Shown piece after piece: positions 1 to 7,689 of a stretch of 64,000 nt of DNA. This DNA comes from an uncultured Collinsella sp. (lineage in GTDB: Bacteria; Actinomycetota; Coriobacteriia; Coriobacteriales; Coriobacteriaceae): contig UQHS01000006.1 in the NCBI GenBank assembly GCA_900540845.1, positions 42,425-106,424 of the forward strand. Direction: 5' to 3'. How positions within the stretch are numbered: position 1 is the stretch's first letter; each line of letters starts with the position of its first letter. The translations under genes and the position numbers were made by a program. The notes under the pieces were generated by a model, which was not told the DNA's origin, made no database searches, and was given only the letters and a program-made list of their open reading frames with translations.

Positions 1-134
1 GTGACGAGGCCGATCTCGGTGCCGCGCTCGGTGGTGCAGATGGCGTGATCGCCCTCGAGGATGTCGAGGTCGCGCGGATCGAACCACAGCTCGCGCGCGG
101 CGAACGCAAATTTAACGGGAACAACTACGGGCAT
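1..134 (-). CDS. ricT: PSP1-domain protein (RicT/YaaT family), N-terminal part
   Basis: Only the first 44 or so codons lie in the window; the gene runs off the left edge. The ATG is at 134 and overlaps the end of holB by 10 bases, so the two are translationally coupled. The readable start has the pattern of the PSP1 family: a hydrophobic MPVVVPVKF strand, LWFDPRDLDILEGD and a TERGTEIGLV segment. In Firmicutes RicT is part of a complex influencing RNase Y, and its gene commonly follows holB, as here. Function in this organism is inferred from family and gene order; the conserved cysteines of the family are outside the window. Confidence 0.8.
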   Translation of the reverse strand, partial: MPVVVPVKFAFAARELWFDPRDLDILEGDHAICTTERGTEIGLV

Positions 135-1405
135 TGGAGCGCCTTCCTGATATCGAAGAGCATGACCTCGATGGCCAGCTGGGGAGTTACGTTGCGGGCG
201 ATGCGGTGCTCGGTGGCGGCAACCGCGTCGAGCGCGGCGGTGACACCGGGAGTCGATGTGCGCGCGGCGAGGCGCTCGACCACGTCCGTCACGTCCTCGT
301 TGACGGGCGAGGCAGGCGCACCCTCAAGAGCGATGAGGACGTCGCGCAACAGCGAACGGATGCTCGCCAGCGCCTCCATGATACCCGAACGCTCGCGGGC
401 ATTGAGTTCACGCTTGTTGCGGTCTTCCAGCTGCTTTAAAGCACCACGGGAGAGATAGTCCTGATTTTGCTCGAGCATCTTCTTCTGCGCCTGCTCGACC
501 TGCTGAAGCGGGGCCTTGGCCGCGAGCGTCAAGCCCTTGGCGGAGGCGAGTATGTCGGCCTCGTCGGCACGGGCGAGCGCGTCGATCGCCCGCACGGCCT
601 CGCGGCGGGCGGCCTGGCGCTCCGCCGACTTGAGGAACTCCACGGCGCGGGCGGGGCTCCCCGCAACCGACACCGCCATCCGGCAGCGGGCGGCGGGCAG
701 GCCGGTCGCGCGCTCCACGAAGGCGGCGGACTCATCGGGGGAAAGCGGGCGAAACGGCACACACTGGCAACGCGAGACGATGGTGGAGAGCATGACGTCG
801 GGGCTGGTGCCCAGCAGGATGAACGTCACGTTCGCCGGTGGCTCCTCGAGGGTCTTGAGCAGCGCGTTTGCGGTGTTGGCGCGCAGTTGTTCGGCGCGGT
901 CGATGATGTAGACCTTGGAGCGGGCGCGGATGGGCGCGAGCGCCACGTCCTCGAGCAGCTCGCGCGTCTGCGCGATGAGGTAGCCCGTCGCGGACTCGGG
1001 GGCGTAATAGTGCACATCCGGGTGGGTGCGGCGAGCGACACGCGAGCAGTCGTCGCACGCCCCGCACGCGCCGGGGTTGGCGACGACCGCCAGGTGCCCG
1101 GATGAGGGCGAACTGATAGCACAGCTGGAAAAACTTTGCGATTCCTCGAAGTTTTTCCCGTTGTGCGACGCATTGGACGAACCCTCGGCGGCAACGGGCG
1201 CGGTGTCGGCAGCGGGCGCACTTGAGCACAGGAGCGCTTGGGCCAGCGCCCAGGCGGCGTCGAGCTTACCCGAGCCGGGCGCGCCCAAAAAGAGATAGGC
1301 ATGGCTCGCACGGCCGCTCGCGACCGCACGGGCAAGGAAATCCCGCACGCGCGGCTGCGTGTCGAGCTTGGCGAGCAGGCTGTTGGAGGCGAGGCGGTCG
1401 GGCAT
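125..1405 (-). CDS. holB: DNA polymerase III delta' subunit with an enlarged zinc-module loop
   Basis: Clamp-loader subunit of the replicative polymerase, 426 aa. The N-terminal AAA+ fold has a P-loop-like GAPGSGK followed by Leu rather than Thr, as expected for the ATPase-poor delta' subunit, and a LLKTLEEPP motif typical of the family. The zinc module is present: LLC, then CGACDDC followed by HPDV. Between the first cysteine and the CGxC pair there are about 50 residues, against about 10 in E. coli delta'. That extra loop is Ser/Asn/Ala-rich, and part of it (roughly the residues SHNGKNFEES) is encoded by a palindromic repeat also found at 11951-12013. The gene sits in a topA-tmk-holB-ricT operon with 2-10 base spacings or overlaps. 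Assignment is secure; the effect of the loop is unknown. Confidence 0.93.
   Translation of the reverse strand: MPDRLASNSLLAKLDTQPRVRDFLARAVASGRASHAYLFLGAPGSGKLDAAWALAQALLCSSAPAADTAPVAAEGSSNASHNGKNFEESQSFSSCAISSPSSGHLAVVANPGACGACDDCSRVARRTHPDVHYYAPESATGYLIAQTRELLEDVALAPIRARSKVYIIDRAEQLRANTANALLKTLEEPPANVTFILLGTSPDVMLSTIVSRCQCVPFRPLSPDESAAFVERATGLPAARCRMAVSVAGSPARAVEFLKSAERQAARREAVRAIDALARADEADILASAKGLTLAAKAPLQQVEQAQKKMLEQNQDYLSRGALKQLEDRNKRELNARERSGIMEALASIRSLLRDVLIALEGAPASPVNEDVTDVVERLAARTSTPGVTAALDAVAATEHRIARNVTPQLAIEVMLFDIRKALQCP
1117..1168. repeat. Palindromic repeat family R1, copy inside holB
   Basis: The stretch is an imperfect inverted repeat (arms containing GCACAGCTGGAAAAAC and its near complement) closely matching the intergenic element at 11951-12013 over about 50 bases. 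It is read in frame as part of the HolB zinc-module loop. Confidence 0.8.
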
Positions 1406-1407
1406 GG

Positions 1408-2091
1408 CTAGCTCACTTCCCCGCCGGTCGTTGCCAGCGCAGCGGCGACGGCCTCCTGGGGCAAGTCGAGCCGCGCGACGCGCAGCTCATGCACGACGCT
1501 CGCGAACACCTCGGCGACGGGATGCTCGGCGTCGATGAGCTTCACGCGGGCGGGCTCCTCGGCGGCGACGGCGCGGAACCCCGCGGCGACCTTGCGTTGG
1601 AAATCCAGCCCCTTGAGCTCGAGGCGGTCGGCAGCTCCCTCGCGGCCCGCACGGCGGCGCAGGGCCTCCTCGACGGGAAGGTCAAAGACGAAGGTGAGAT
1701 TGGGGCGGCAGCCATCAACCGCGAGTTCATTGGCCTGGGCGACCATACCTCGGTCAAGACCATCCGCAAACGCCTGGTACGCCGTGGTGGAATCGTAGAA
1801 ACGGTCGCAGATCACCGTCTTGCCGGCGGCGAGGGCGGGCTTGATCACCTGATGCACGAGTTGCGCGCGGGCAGCCTCGTAGAGCAGCAGCTCGCAGACA
1901 TCGCCCATCTCGTCGTGAGTTGGGTCGAGCAGAATTGCCCGTATCTTCTCGGAGATCACCACGCCGCCCGGCTCGCGCAGGCGAAGCACGTCCAGGCCGG
2001 CGGCTTCCAGCGCAGCGGCGATCAGCTCCGCCTGCGTCGACTTGCCGCAGCCATCGATGCCCTCGACGGTTATGAATAGACCCTCGCGCAT
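1408..2091 (-). CDS. tmk: Thymidylate kinase
   Basis: Phosphorylates dTMP to dTDP in the cytoplasm. The 227-aa protein starts with MREGLFITVEGIDGCGKSTQ, containing the P-loop GxxGxGKST. The CDRFYDST motif (the DR[YFH] signature of thymidylate kinases) and a LID-like segment RRRAGREGAADR follow. Length is slightly above the usual 205-215 aa. The ATG at 2091 is preferred to a TTG one codon upstream, because it has the better spacing to an AAGGCG ribosome site. The gene begins directly after the topA stop, and tmk-holB pairing is common in Gram-positive bacteria. Confidence 0.95.
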   Translation of the reverse strand: MREGLFITVEGIDGCGKSTQAELIAAALEAAGLDVLRLREPGGVVISEKIRAILLDPTHDEMGDVCELLLYEAARAQLVHQVIKPALAAGKTVICDRFYDSTTAYQAFADGLDRGMVAQANELAVDGCRPNLTFVFDLPVEEALRRRAGREGAADRLELKGLDFQRKVAAGFRAVAAEEPARVKLIDAEHPVAEVFASVVHELRVARLDLPQEAVAAALATTGGEVS

Positions 2092-2094
2092 CAA

Positions 2095-4650
2095 TCACGC
2101 CTTCTTTGCAGCTGTCTTCTTGGCTGGAGCCTTCTTGGCAGCTGTTTTCTTGGCGCCGGCGGCCGTCTTCTTGGCCGGGGCCTTCTTCGCGGCGGCCTTG
2201 CCGCGGGCGGGCTTCTTCTCCTTGCTCGGGCAATCCATGTTCACGCAGATGCGCCACGGGCCGCGCGCGGTCTCGACCACTACCACGGGCGCGCCGCAGT
2301 GCTCGCACACCTCACCGGTGGCGGAGAGCTTGCCGCGTGCGGGCAGCGGGTAGCTCACGCCGCATTCCTCGTAGTTCTCGCAGCGAATGAAGCGCTTGCC
2401 GGTCTTCTCGCTCTTATGGGCGATCAGGTCGCCGTGACGGCCGGCCTCGGCGCACACAGAGCACTCGCCCACCTTGAGGTCGGGCTCGAAATTCGTGGGG
2501 CACTTGGGGTTCACGCACTGCTCGTAGGCTTTTTGGCGGAACGGCTGGCACTTGATGCGCGGCGCCCCGCACTCGGGGCACACGGCGGCCTCGCCCTCAA
2601 GCGGGCTCACCTTCACGCCGGAGGGCACCGGGTAGGTCACGTCGCAGTCGGGCCAGCCCATGCACCCGATGAAGCTGCCGCGCGTCTTGGCGCTCGTCTT
2701 CATGACGAGGTCTTTGCCGCACGTGGGACAGGCGCCCACGCGGGCATCGGCCGTGACGGCGTCGGAGATCGCCTCGCCCAGGTCGTCCTTGTGCTCAATC
2801 AGCGCGTCGAGCATGCCGGCGAGCAGGGCGCGCGAGTGGTCCACGACGTGATCCTGCGTGTCCTTGCCCTCGGCCACCTTGGTCATGTCGGCGTCGAGCT
2901 CGGCGGTCATGTCGGGCGTGGTCACGCGCGGCGCGAACTCCGAGAGGGCGTCGATAATGGCGATGCCGAGCTGGCTGGGCTCGATCGGGTCGTTCTTGAG
3001 GTAACGCACCGTGTAGAGGCGCTCGATGATGCTCGCGCGCGTGGACTTGGTGCCCAGGCCCCGCTTCTCCATCTCCTGGACGAGCTTGCCCTGGCTGTAG
3101 CGCGCGGGCGGCTCGGTCTGCTTGGCCTCGAGCTTGATATCGTGCACGTCGATGACGTCGCCCTCGGCGAGCGCGGGCAGCTGCTCATCGCGCTTGAGGC
3201 CGTAGGGGTACGCCTCGCGGAAGCCGGGCTCCACCAGCACGTCTCCGCTCGCGGCGAACGGCTCGCCGCCCACATCGATGGAGAGCTTCGTGTTCTCGAT
3301 GGTCGCAGGACCCATGAGGGTCGCCAGGAAGCGGCGGGCGATGAGGTTGTAGAGTTTGAGCTGGCCGCCGTCGAGCATGGTGGGGTCGCCCTGGCCGGTG
3401 GGATGGATGGGCGGGTGGTCGGTGGTCTCGACCTTGCCACGCGTAGGCGTGAGCGGACCGGCGAGCACCTTTTTGCACACAGGGGCGAGCGCGGGCGTGC
3501 CACTAGCCAGGCCCTTCACGATGCCCTCGATATCGAGGCTCTTGGGGTACACCGTGTTGTCAACACGGGGGTAGGAGATGTAGCCGCTCATGTAGAGGGA
3601 CTCGGCAATGCGCATGGTGCGCGCAGGGCTGATGCCCTCGGCGGCAGCGGCGGCCTGCAGGGCCGTGGTGTTGAACGGCACCGGAGGGTGCTGTTTACGG
3701 CTGCGCTTCGCCACGGCGATGATGGTGCCCGTGGTGGCGCCGTCGACGTGGGCGAAAGCCGCCTCGGCAGCCGCGTGGTCGGTAAAGCGCGCCGAGGTGT
3801 GCGCGATCTTGAACTCCTGGCCAGACGCCTCGCCCAGCCCGCGAATCTGCCAGTAATCCTCAGGCACAAACGCCATGCGCTCGCGCTCGCGCTCTACCAC
3901 CAGGGCAAGCGTGGGCGTCTGCACGCGGCCGGCCGAGCGCACGTTGCCAAAGCCGCCGAACTTCGCCAGCGTGAGATAGCGCGTGAGCACGGCACCCCAG
4001 ATGAGGTCGATGTACTGACGGGACTCGCCGGCGTCGGCCAGGTCCTGGTCGAGCTCGACGAGGTTCGCGAAGGCCTCGGTCACCTCGCCCTTGATGAGGG
4101 CGGAGTAGCGCGCGCGGCGGGCGGGCAGCTCGGGCGCAACCTCACGCACCATGTTAAGGGCGTCGGAGCCGATGAGCTCGCCCTCGCGGTCGAAGTCCGT
4201 GGCGATAATGACCTCGTCCGCCTTTTTGGCGAGGTTCTTGAGGACGCGGATGATCTCCTTCTCGGCGGGCAGCTTGACGATGGGAGCCCACGTGAGATAC
4301 GGCAGGCTCTCGACCTTCCAGCCCTTGATGGAAATGCCGTTGGCGAGATAGGGCTTGCGCTTGGTGTCGTACGGCGGGCGCGCCAGGATGCTGGGCACCT
4401 CGGCGGGCAGTACCTCCCCATCGGGCGACACACCGTACCAGCCCATCTTCTTATCGTAGAGGATCTCGTCGGGGAAGTCGGGGGCCAGGATGTGGCCCGC
4501 CAGGCCCATCGAGACCCAGTCCTCGCCATCGACCTTGAAGCGATAGACCTGCGTGTTGTATACCTTGTCGGCCTTAGGTGCGCCGGCATCGGCCAACAGC
4601 TGCGCGATCTTCTGCGCGGCGATGTTTTTCTCTGCAACGACGAGCTTCAC
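2095..4650 (-). CDS. topA: DNA topoisomerase I (type IA), archaeal-like sequence, with four zinc ribbons and a Lys/Ala tail
   Basis: Relaxes negative supercoils. The 851-aa protein has an N-terminal TOPRIM domain (MKLVVAEKNIAAQ; acidic triad region TDFDREGE at 151-158), an SAGRVQTPTL motif near 240-248, and the catalytic tyrosine in ISYPRVDN (Tyr360, followed by the essential Arg362). Four CxxC zinc-ribbon units occupy about 630-815, and the last 30 residues are KKAPAKK/KKTAA repeats like a histone H1 tail. The opening residues and the YPRVDNTVYP active-site block look like archaeal topoisomerase I rather than the YMRTDS form of E. coli TopA. The GTG start at 4650 has a GAGGAGG site. It is the first gene of an operon with tmk, holB and ricT. 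Confidence 0.93.
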   Translation of the reverse strand: MKLVVAEKNIAAQKIAQLLADAGAPKADKVYNTQVYRFKVDGEDWVSMGLAGHILAPDFPDEILYDKKMGWYGVSPDGEVLPAEVPSILARPPYDTKRKPYLANGISIKGWKVESLPYLTWAPIVKLPAEKEIIRVLKNLAKKADEVIIATDFDREGELIGSDALNMVREVAPELPARRARYSALIKGEVTEAFANLVELDQDLADAGESRQYIDLIWGAVLTRYLTLAKFGGFGNVRSAGRVQTPTLALVVERERERMAFVPEDYWQIRGLGEASGQEFKIAHTSARFTDHAAAEAAFAHVDGATTGTIIAVAKRSRKQHPPVPFNTTALQAAAAAEGISPARTMRIAESLYMSGYISYPRVDNTVYPKSLDIEGIVKGLASGTPALAPVCKKVLAGPLTPTRGKVETTDHPPIHPTGQGDPTMLDGGQLKLYNLIARRFLATLMGPATIENTKLSIDVGGEPFAASGDVLVEPGFREAYPYGLKRDEQLPALAEGDVIDVHDIKLEAKQTEPPARYSQGKLVQEMEKRGLGTKSTRASIIERLYTVRYLKNDPIEPSQLGIAIIDALSEFAPRVTTPDMTAELDADMTKVAEGKDTQDHVVDHSRALLAGMLDALIEHKDDLGEAISDAVTADARVGACPTCGKDLVMKTSAKTRGSFIGCMGWPDCDVTYPVPSGVKVSPLEGEAAVCPECGAPRIKCQPFRQKAYEQCVNPKCPTNFEPDLKVGECSVCAEAGRHGDLIAHKSEKTGKRFIRCENYEECGVSYPLPARGKLSATGEVCEHCGAPVVVVETARGPWRICVNMDCPSKEKKPARGKAAAKKAPAKKTAAGAKKTAAKKAPAKKTAAKKA

Positions 4651-4782
4651 GTCAAGCTCCTCCTCGTACGGCGCAAGCGCGCCAGGCGTATTTATATATA
4701 GTGTGCGTCAGTGTACACGAGTTCGGGCAGAAGCGCGAAAAGTGCACGTAGAGCGGCTGGCGCTCCCAAGGATAGAAAAACA

Positions 4783-4813
4783 TGGCGCCCGAGGTGAGAT
4801 ACCCCGGGCGCCA
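4783..4813 (-). terminator. Rho-independent terminator of the tatA-tatC operon
   Basis: A perfect 9-bp stem (TGGCGCCCG, 4783-4791, with CGGGCGCCA, 4805-4813) is followed on the minus strand by a run of T (plus-strand AAAAA at 4776-4780). Confidence 0.85.
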
Positions 4814-4876
4814 ACGATTTGAATCGCATTGTGCGCAAGCTGGACATTCGACAGATAAGACGGCAGCGAGCGGATA

Positions 4877-5668
4877 CTAATCGTCGTCCTCGTCGTCTCC
4901 GAACAGGCCCAGGCGGCTCTCGGTGAGGCCCACCTTGCCATCGCGCGCGACCACCACGAAACGGGTGATCATGAGCGAGACCTCATACAGCGACAGCATG
5001 ACCGCGTACATGAAGATGAGCGTCACCGGCGAGGCGTCGGGCGTGATGGACGCCGAGACAACCAGCATAACCACGTAGACGTAACGCCAGGCGGCACGGA
5101 AGCTGGCATAGGGCACGATGTGGAAGACAGCGAGGTAGAACACGATGAGCGGAAGCTCAAACGACACGCCGAATCCGATCATGAGCAGCAACTCGGTGTT
5201 GATGAAGTCCTCGAGCTGCGGCATGGCGGCGCCGATGGTGCGCGTCTCCTGCAGCAGCCAGTCAAACGCGGCGGGGGCGATGAAGGCGTAGCAGAAGATG
5301 ACGCCCGCGAAGAACAGCACCGTGGCGACCAGCACCGTGGGGACCACCCACTTGCGCTCGTTGGGGCGAAGCGCCGGCAGGAAGAACGCCAAGATCTGCC
5401 AGATGATCATGGGCGTGCACATGGCCAGTGCGACCTTGACGGCGATGTTGAACTTGATGGAGAAGCCGCCGAGCGACGTCATGACCGCGAGCTGCTCGCC
5501 GGGCTGCAGCGAACCGTTGATCGGGTCCTTCAAGATATCGACGAGCGTGGGCGCGGCGAAATACATAAAGACGGTGGCGGCGATGACGGACACCACCACG
5601 ATGGTGAGGCGGCGGCGCAGCTCACCAAGATGATCCATGAGCGGCATGCGCGCTGGTCCGATGGGCAT
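4877..5668 (-). CDS. tatC: Twin-arginine translocase subunit TatC
   Basis: Integral membrane receptor of the Tat pathway for folded, cofactor-bearing proteins. The 263-aa protein has the family signature MDHLGELRRRL near the N-terminus and about six hydrophobic segments. Near its third membrane segment is the conserved FxxxF/FELP-type motif (FGVSFELPLIVFYL). The C-terminus is acidic (FGDDEDDD). The start codon shares a TAATG overlap with the tatA stop, indicating coupled translation. Only one TatA/B-type gene accompanies it, so this is a minimal TatAC system. Confidence 0.96.
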   Translation of the reverse strand: MPIGPARMPLMDHLGELRRRLTIVVVSVIAATVFMYFAAPTLVDILKDPINGSLQPGEQLAVMTSLGGFSIKFNIAVKVALAMCTPMIIWQILAFFLPALRPNERKWVVPTVLVATVLFFAGVIFCYAFIAPAAFDWLLQETRTIGAAMPQLEDFINTELLLMIGFGVSFELPLIVFYLAVFHIVPYASFRAAWRYVYVVMLVVSASITPDASPVTLIFMYAVMLSLYEVSLMITRFVVVARDGKVGLTESRLGLFGDDEDDD

Positions 5669-6288
5669 TACTGCTCGCCTCCCTTCGCCTGGTCTGCGGA
5701 ATCGGATACAGCGGCCTCCTCGGCAGGCGCGCTCTCGGGAGCGGCCTTGCGCTTGCGGGGACGGCGCGCGTACAGGTCTTCGGTCGTCAGCTCGGCGGGC
5801 TCCTCTGCAGGGGCCTCGGCCTCGACGGCGGGCTCGTCGGCAGATGCGGCCTGCTCGCCGGCAGCAGTGGCGTTCGCGTCGAGCGCGGGTGCCTCAGACG
5901 CATCGGACGCCTTCTCGGCAGCGCCCTCGGCAGCGTCGGCAGCGGCCTTGGCAACCTCGGCCTCGGCACGCTCGGCCGCCAGGCGCGCGCGGCGCTCGGC
6001 GAAGGTCTCTTTGCGAGCCGGAGCCGCGTCCTGCGCGACGGGAGCATCGACGTCGTCGTCATCGTCTGCCGCGGCGGCGCTCATGGCGACCACGGGCTTC
6101 TTCGCGGCGGCGGCCATCGGGTCGACCACCTCGGTTTGGACCACGGCGGTCAACTTCTCCTGCGTCTCCCTAAACTGACGCAGCGCGCGGCCGATGGTGC
6201 GACCCATCTGCGGCAGCTTGTCGGGCCCAAACAGCAAAAAGCCGAAGACCAGAATAATGACCAGCTCGGTCGAGCCAATTCCTAGCAC
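5668..6288 (-). CDS. tatA: Twin-arginine translocase subunit TatA/TatB
   Basis: Pore or receptor component of the Tat system, 206 aa from the GTG at 6288, which is preceded by a GGAGG site at 6294-6298. The longer reading frame upstream lacks such a site. A single N-terminal transmembrane helix (ELVIILVFGFLLFGP) and the FGPDKLPQ hinge are followed by an amphipathic helix (MGRTIGRALRQF). The remainder is a long, low-complexity Ala/Glu-rich tail, much longer than in minimal TatA proteins, ending with ARRPRKRK. It overlaps tatC by one base pair (TAATG). Confidence 0.93.
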   Translation of the reverse strand: MLGIGSTELVIILVFGFLLFGPDKLPQMGRTIGRALRQFRETQEKLTAVVQTEVVDPMAAAAKKPVVAMSAAAADDDDDVDAPVAQDAAPARKETFAERRARLAAERAEAEVAKAAADAAEGAAEKASDASEAPALDANATAAGEQAASADEPAVEAEAPAEEPAELTTEDLYARRPRKRKAAPESAPAEEAAVSDSADQAKGGEQ

Positions 6289-6345
6289 GGGATACCTCCC
6301 AGGGCAATCCATGGACATGCGCGCCACACCCGAGGCGCGCATGCG

Positions 6346-6369
6346 ATTGTCGACAATTGTTTTAGTATA
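6346..6369 (-). promoter_or_regulatory. Possible tatA promoter with palindromic operator
   Basis: On the minus strand a TATACT -10-like box (plus 6364-6369) is followed at once by a perfect 12-bp palindrome ATTGTCGACAAT (6346-6357), 58 bases before the tatA start. A clear -35 box was not seen. Confidence 0.4.
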
Positions 6370-6420
6370 CCCCCGCGCGAGCCGCCCGAAAGCGAGGGGT
6401 CGCGCAAACGGCTGTATGCC

Positions 6421-6735
6421 TTACGCAGCGCTGATATCGATGTCCTTGTCGACCCCGAGCAGCTGCGCCACGCGCAGCACGTTAGGCTGCGCACCGGTGA
6501 TGGCAAGGCCGCGGCTGCGCTCGGAAGCGCGGTGGGCCGCCCCAACCAGCACGCCGATACCCGTGGAATCGATGTAGGGCACCTGGGCGAAGTCGAGCTC
6601 GACGCACTCGGTAGGCTGCTCGAGCGCGAGGTCGATCGCGCTACGGAGCCTGTCCGCGTTGGAGATGTCGATCTCGCCCGCGACCGACACGACGTAGCGC
6701 TGCGGGTTGGGGTTCGTGGTGATGGTGAGTTCCAT
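6421..6735 (-). CDS. STAS-domain anti-sigma factor antagonist
   Basis: A 104-aa single-domain STAS protein. The motif VPYIDSTGIGVLVGA contains the DSTGIG serine phosphorylated by partner kinases in SpoIIAA/RsbV-type antagonists. The opening MELTITTNPNPQRYVVSVAGEID is the usual first beta strands. The known role of the family is release of a sigma factor from a serine-kinase anti-sigma factor, but no anti-sigma or sigma gene is present nearby. It is the third gene of an operon with the aminotransferase and the TPR protein (12-base gap). The target is therefore unknown. Confidence 0.88.
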   Translation of the reverse strand: MELTITTNPNPQRYVVSVAGEIDISNADRLRSAIDLALEQPTECVELDFAQVPYIDSTGIGVLVGAAHRASERSRGLAITGAQPNVLRVAQLLGVDKDIDISAA

Positions 6736-6747
6736 AAGAAGCCTCTC

Positions 6748-7689
6748 CTATTTTTTGAGTGCGTCAAGGTGCTGTTGCGCGTAGTCCTTGACGCCATACG
6801 TATCGTCCTTCTCGGCGGCGGCGATGGCCTTCTCGTAGGCATCGACCGCCTGGTGCGCATCGCCATGCGACTCGTAGAACATGCCGAGGTTCGCCCAGGC
6901 AGGGGCGAACGTGGTGTCGTGCTTGGTGAACGCCTCGAGGTCGGCGATGGCCCCCTCGTGATCGCCCGCGTAAAAGACGCAGATGGCACGGTCGACCTCC
7001 GCGGAAGCGGACACGTGCTCGGCTAGGTACTCGTCGTAGTGGGCGATCGCCTGCGTAAAGAGCTCGGCAGCCTGAGATTGACCCTCGGCGTCGGTCGCGC
7101 TCGTCATGGCGCTCATGCCCATGTCGAAGTAGTTGTTCGCGAGCGTCAGCGGGTCGCTCGTCGTGGTCGTACCACCCTCGGAGACAACCGCGTTGCCGTC
7201 CTCGTCGACCTCGACCTGGGGATGGCCCTCGGGCATGGAGACGGAGCCGTCCTGCGTGGCCTCGCCTTGGCTGGCGTTTTGCTCCGCCGTGGCCTCGAGC
7301 TCGGCGATGGTCGCCGAGGTTCCGGCGAGATAGCCGATCACGACGCCCAGCGCGAGCGAGACGCCGGCGATCGCCAGGACCATCCAAAACGGCGGTGCCT
7401 TGCGCTCCGGCGTGGCAGGCGCGGCGGCACCGGGCGCGCTTGCGCTGGCGGTACCCCCTTCCAGCACGGCGCCGGGAGCGATTCCCCCTGTGCCTGCTTT
7501 CTTCGCGGCCACGCCGTCGGCCGCCGCGTCACGGCTGGCCGTCGCCTCAGCTGGAGCAGCGACCTCTGCGTTCGGGGCCTTTTCGGCCTGGGTCGCCACG
7601 GATGCCTCGGCCTCAGGCTCTACCCCAGCCTCTGCCTGAGCGGCAAGCTCCTGCTCGTCATCGAAAAACTCGTCGAAAGAATCGGCCAT
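6748..7689 (-). CDS. Single-pass membrane protein with TPR repeats
   Basis: A 313-aa protein with an acidic, Ala-rich N-terminal cytoplasmic region (about 1-100), one transmembrane helix (FWMVLAIAGVSLALGVVIG, about 102-121), a linker, and a C-terminal TPR solenoid from about 180. Helix-turn-helix units include AELFTQAIAHYDEYL and WANLGMFYESHGDAHQAVDAYEKAI. TPR proteins of this shape scaffold protein complexes; no specific role is visible. The start codon immediately abuts the aminotransferase stop and a STAS gene follows, so the three are probably co-transcribed. Confidence 0.8.
   Translation of the reverse strand: MADSFDEFFDDEQELAAQAEAGVEPEAEASVATQAEKAPNAEVAAPAEATASRDAAADGVAAKKAGTGGIAPGAVLEGGTASASAPGAAAPATPERKAPPFWMVLAIAGVSLALGVVIGYLAGTSATIAELEATAEQNASQGEATQDGSVSMPEGHPQVEVDEDGNAVVSEGGTTTTSDPLTLANNYFDMGMSAMTSATDAEGQSQAAELFTQAIAHYDEYLAEHVSASAEVDRAICVFYAGDHEGAIADLEAFTKHDTTFAPAWANLGMFYESHGDAHQAVDAYEKAIAAAEKDDTYGVKDYAQQHLDALKK

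Noticed and set aside
2299..4701. 800-codon open frame on the strand opposite topA
   Set aside because: Mirror of a high-GC gene: third-position GC of topA keeps the antisense frame open. The protein has no family motifs and no ribosome site.
6421..6735. spoIIAA with sporulation role
   Set aside because: The STAS domain is clear, but there is no spoIIAB or sigF neighbour and no sporulation gene in the window.
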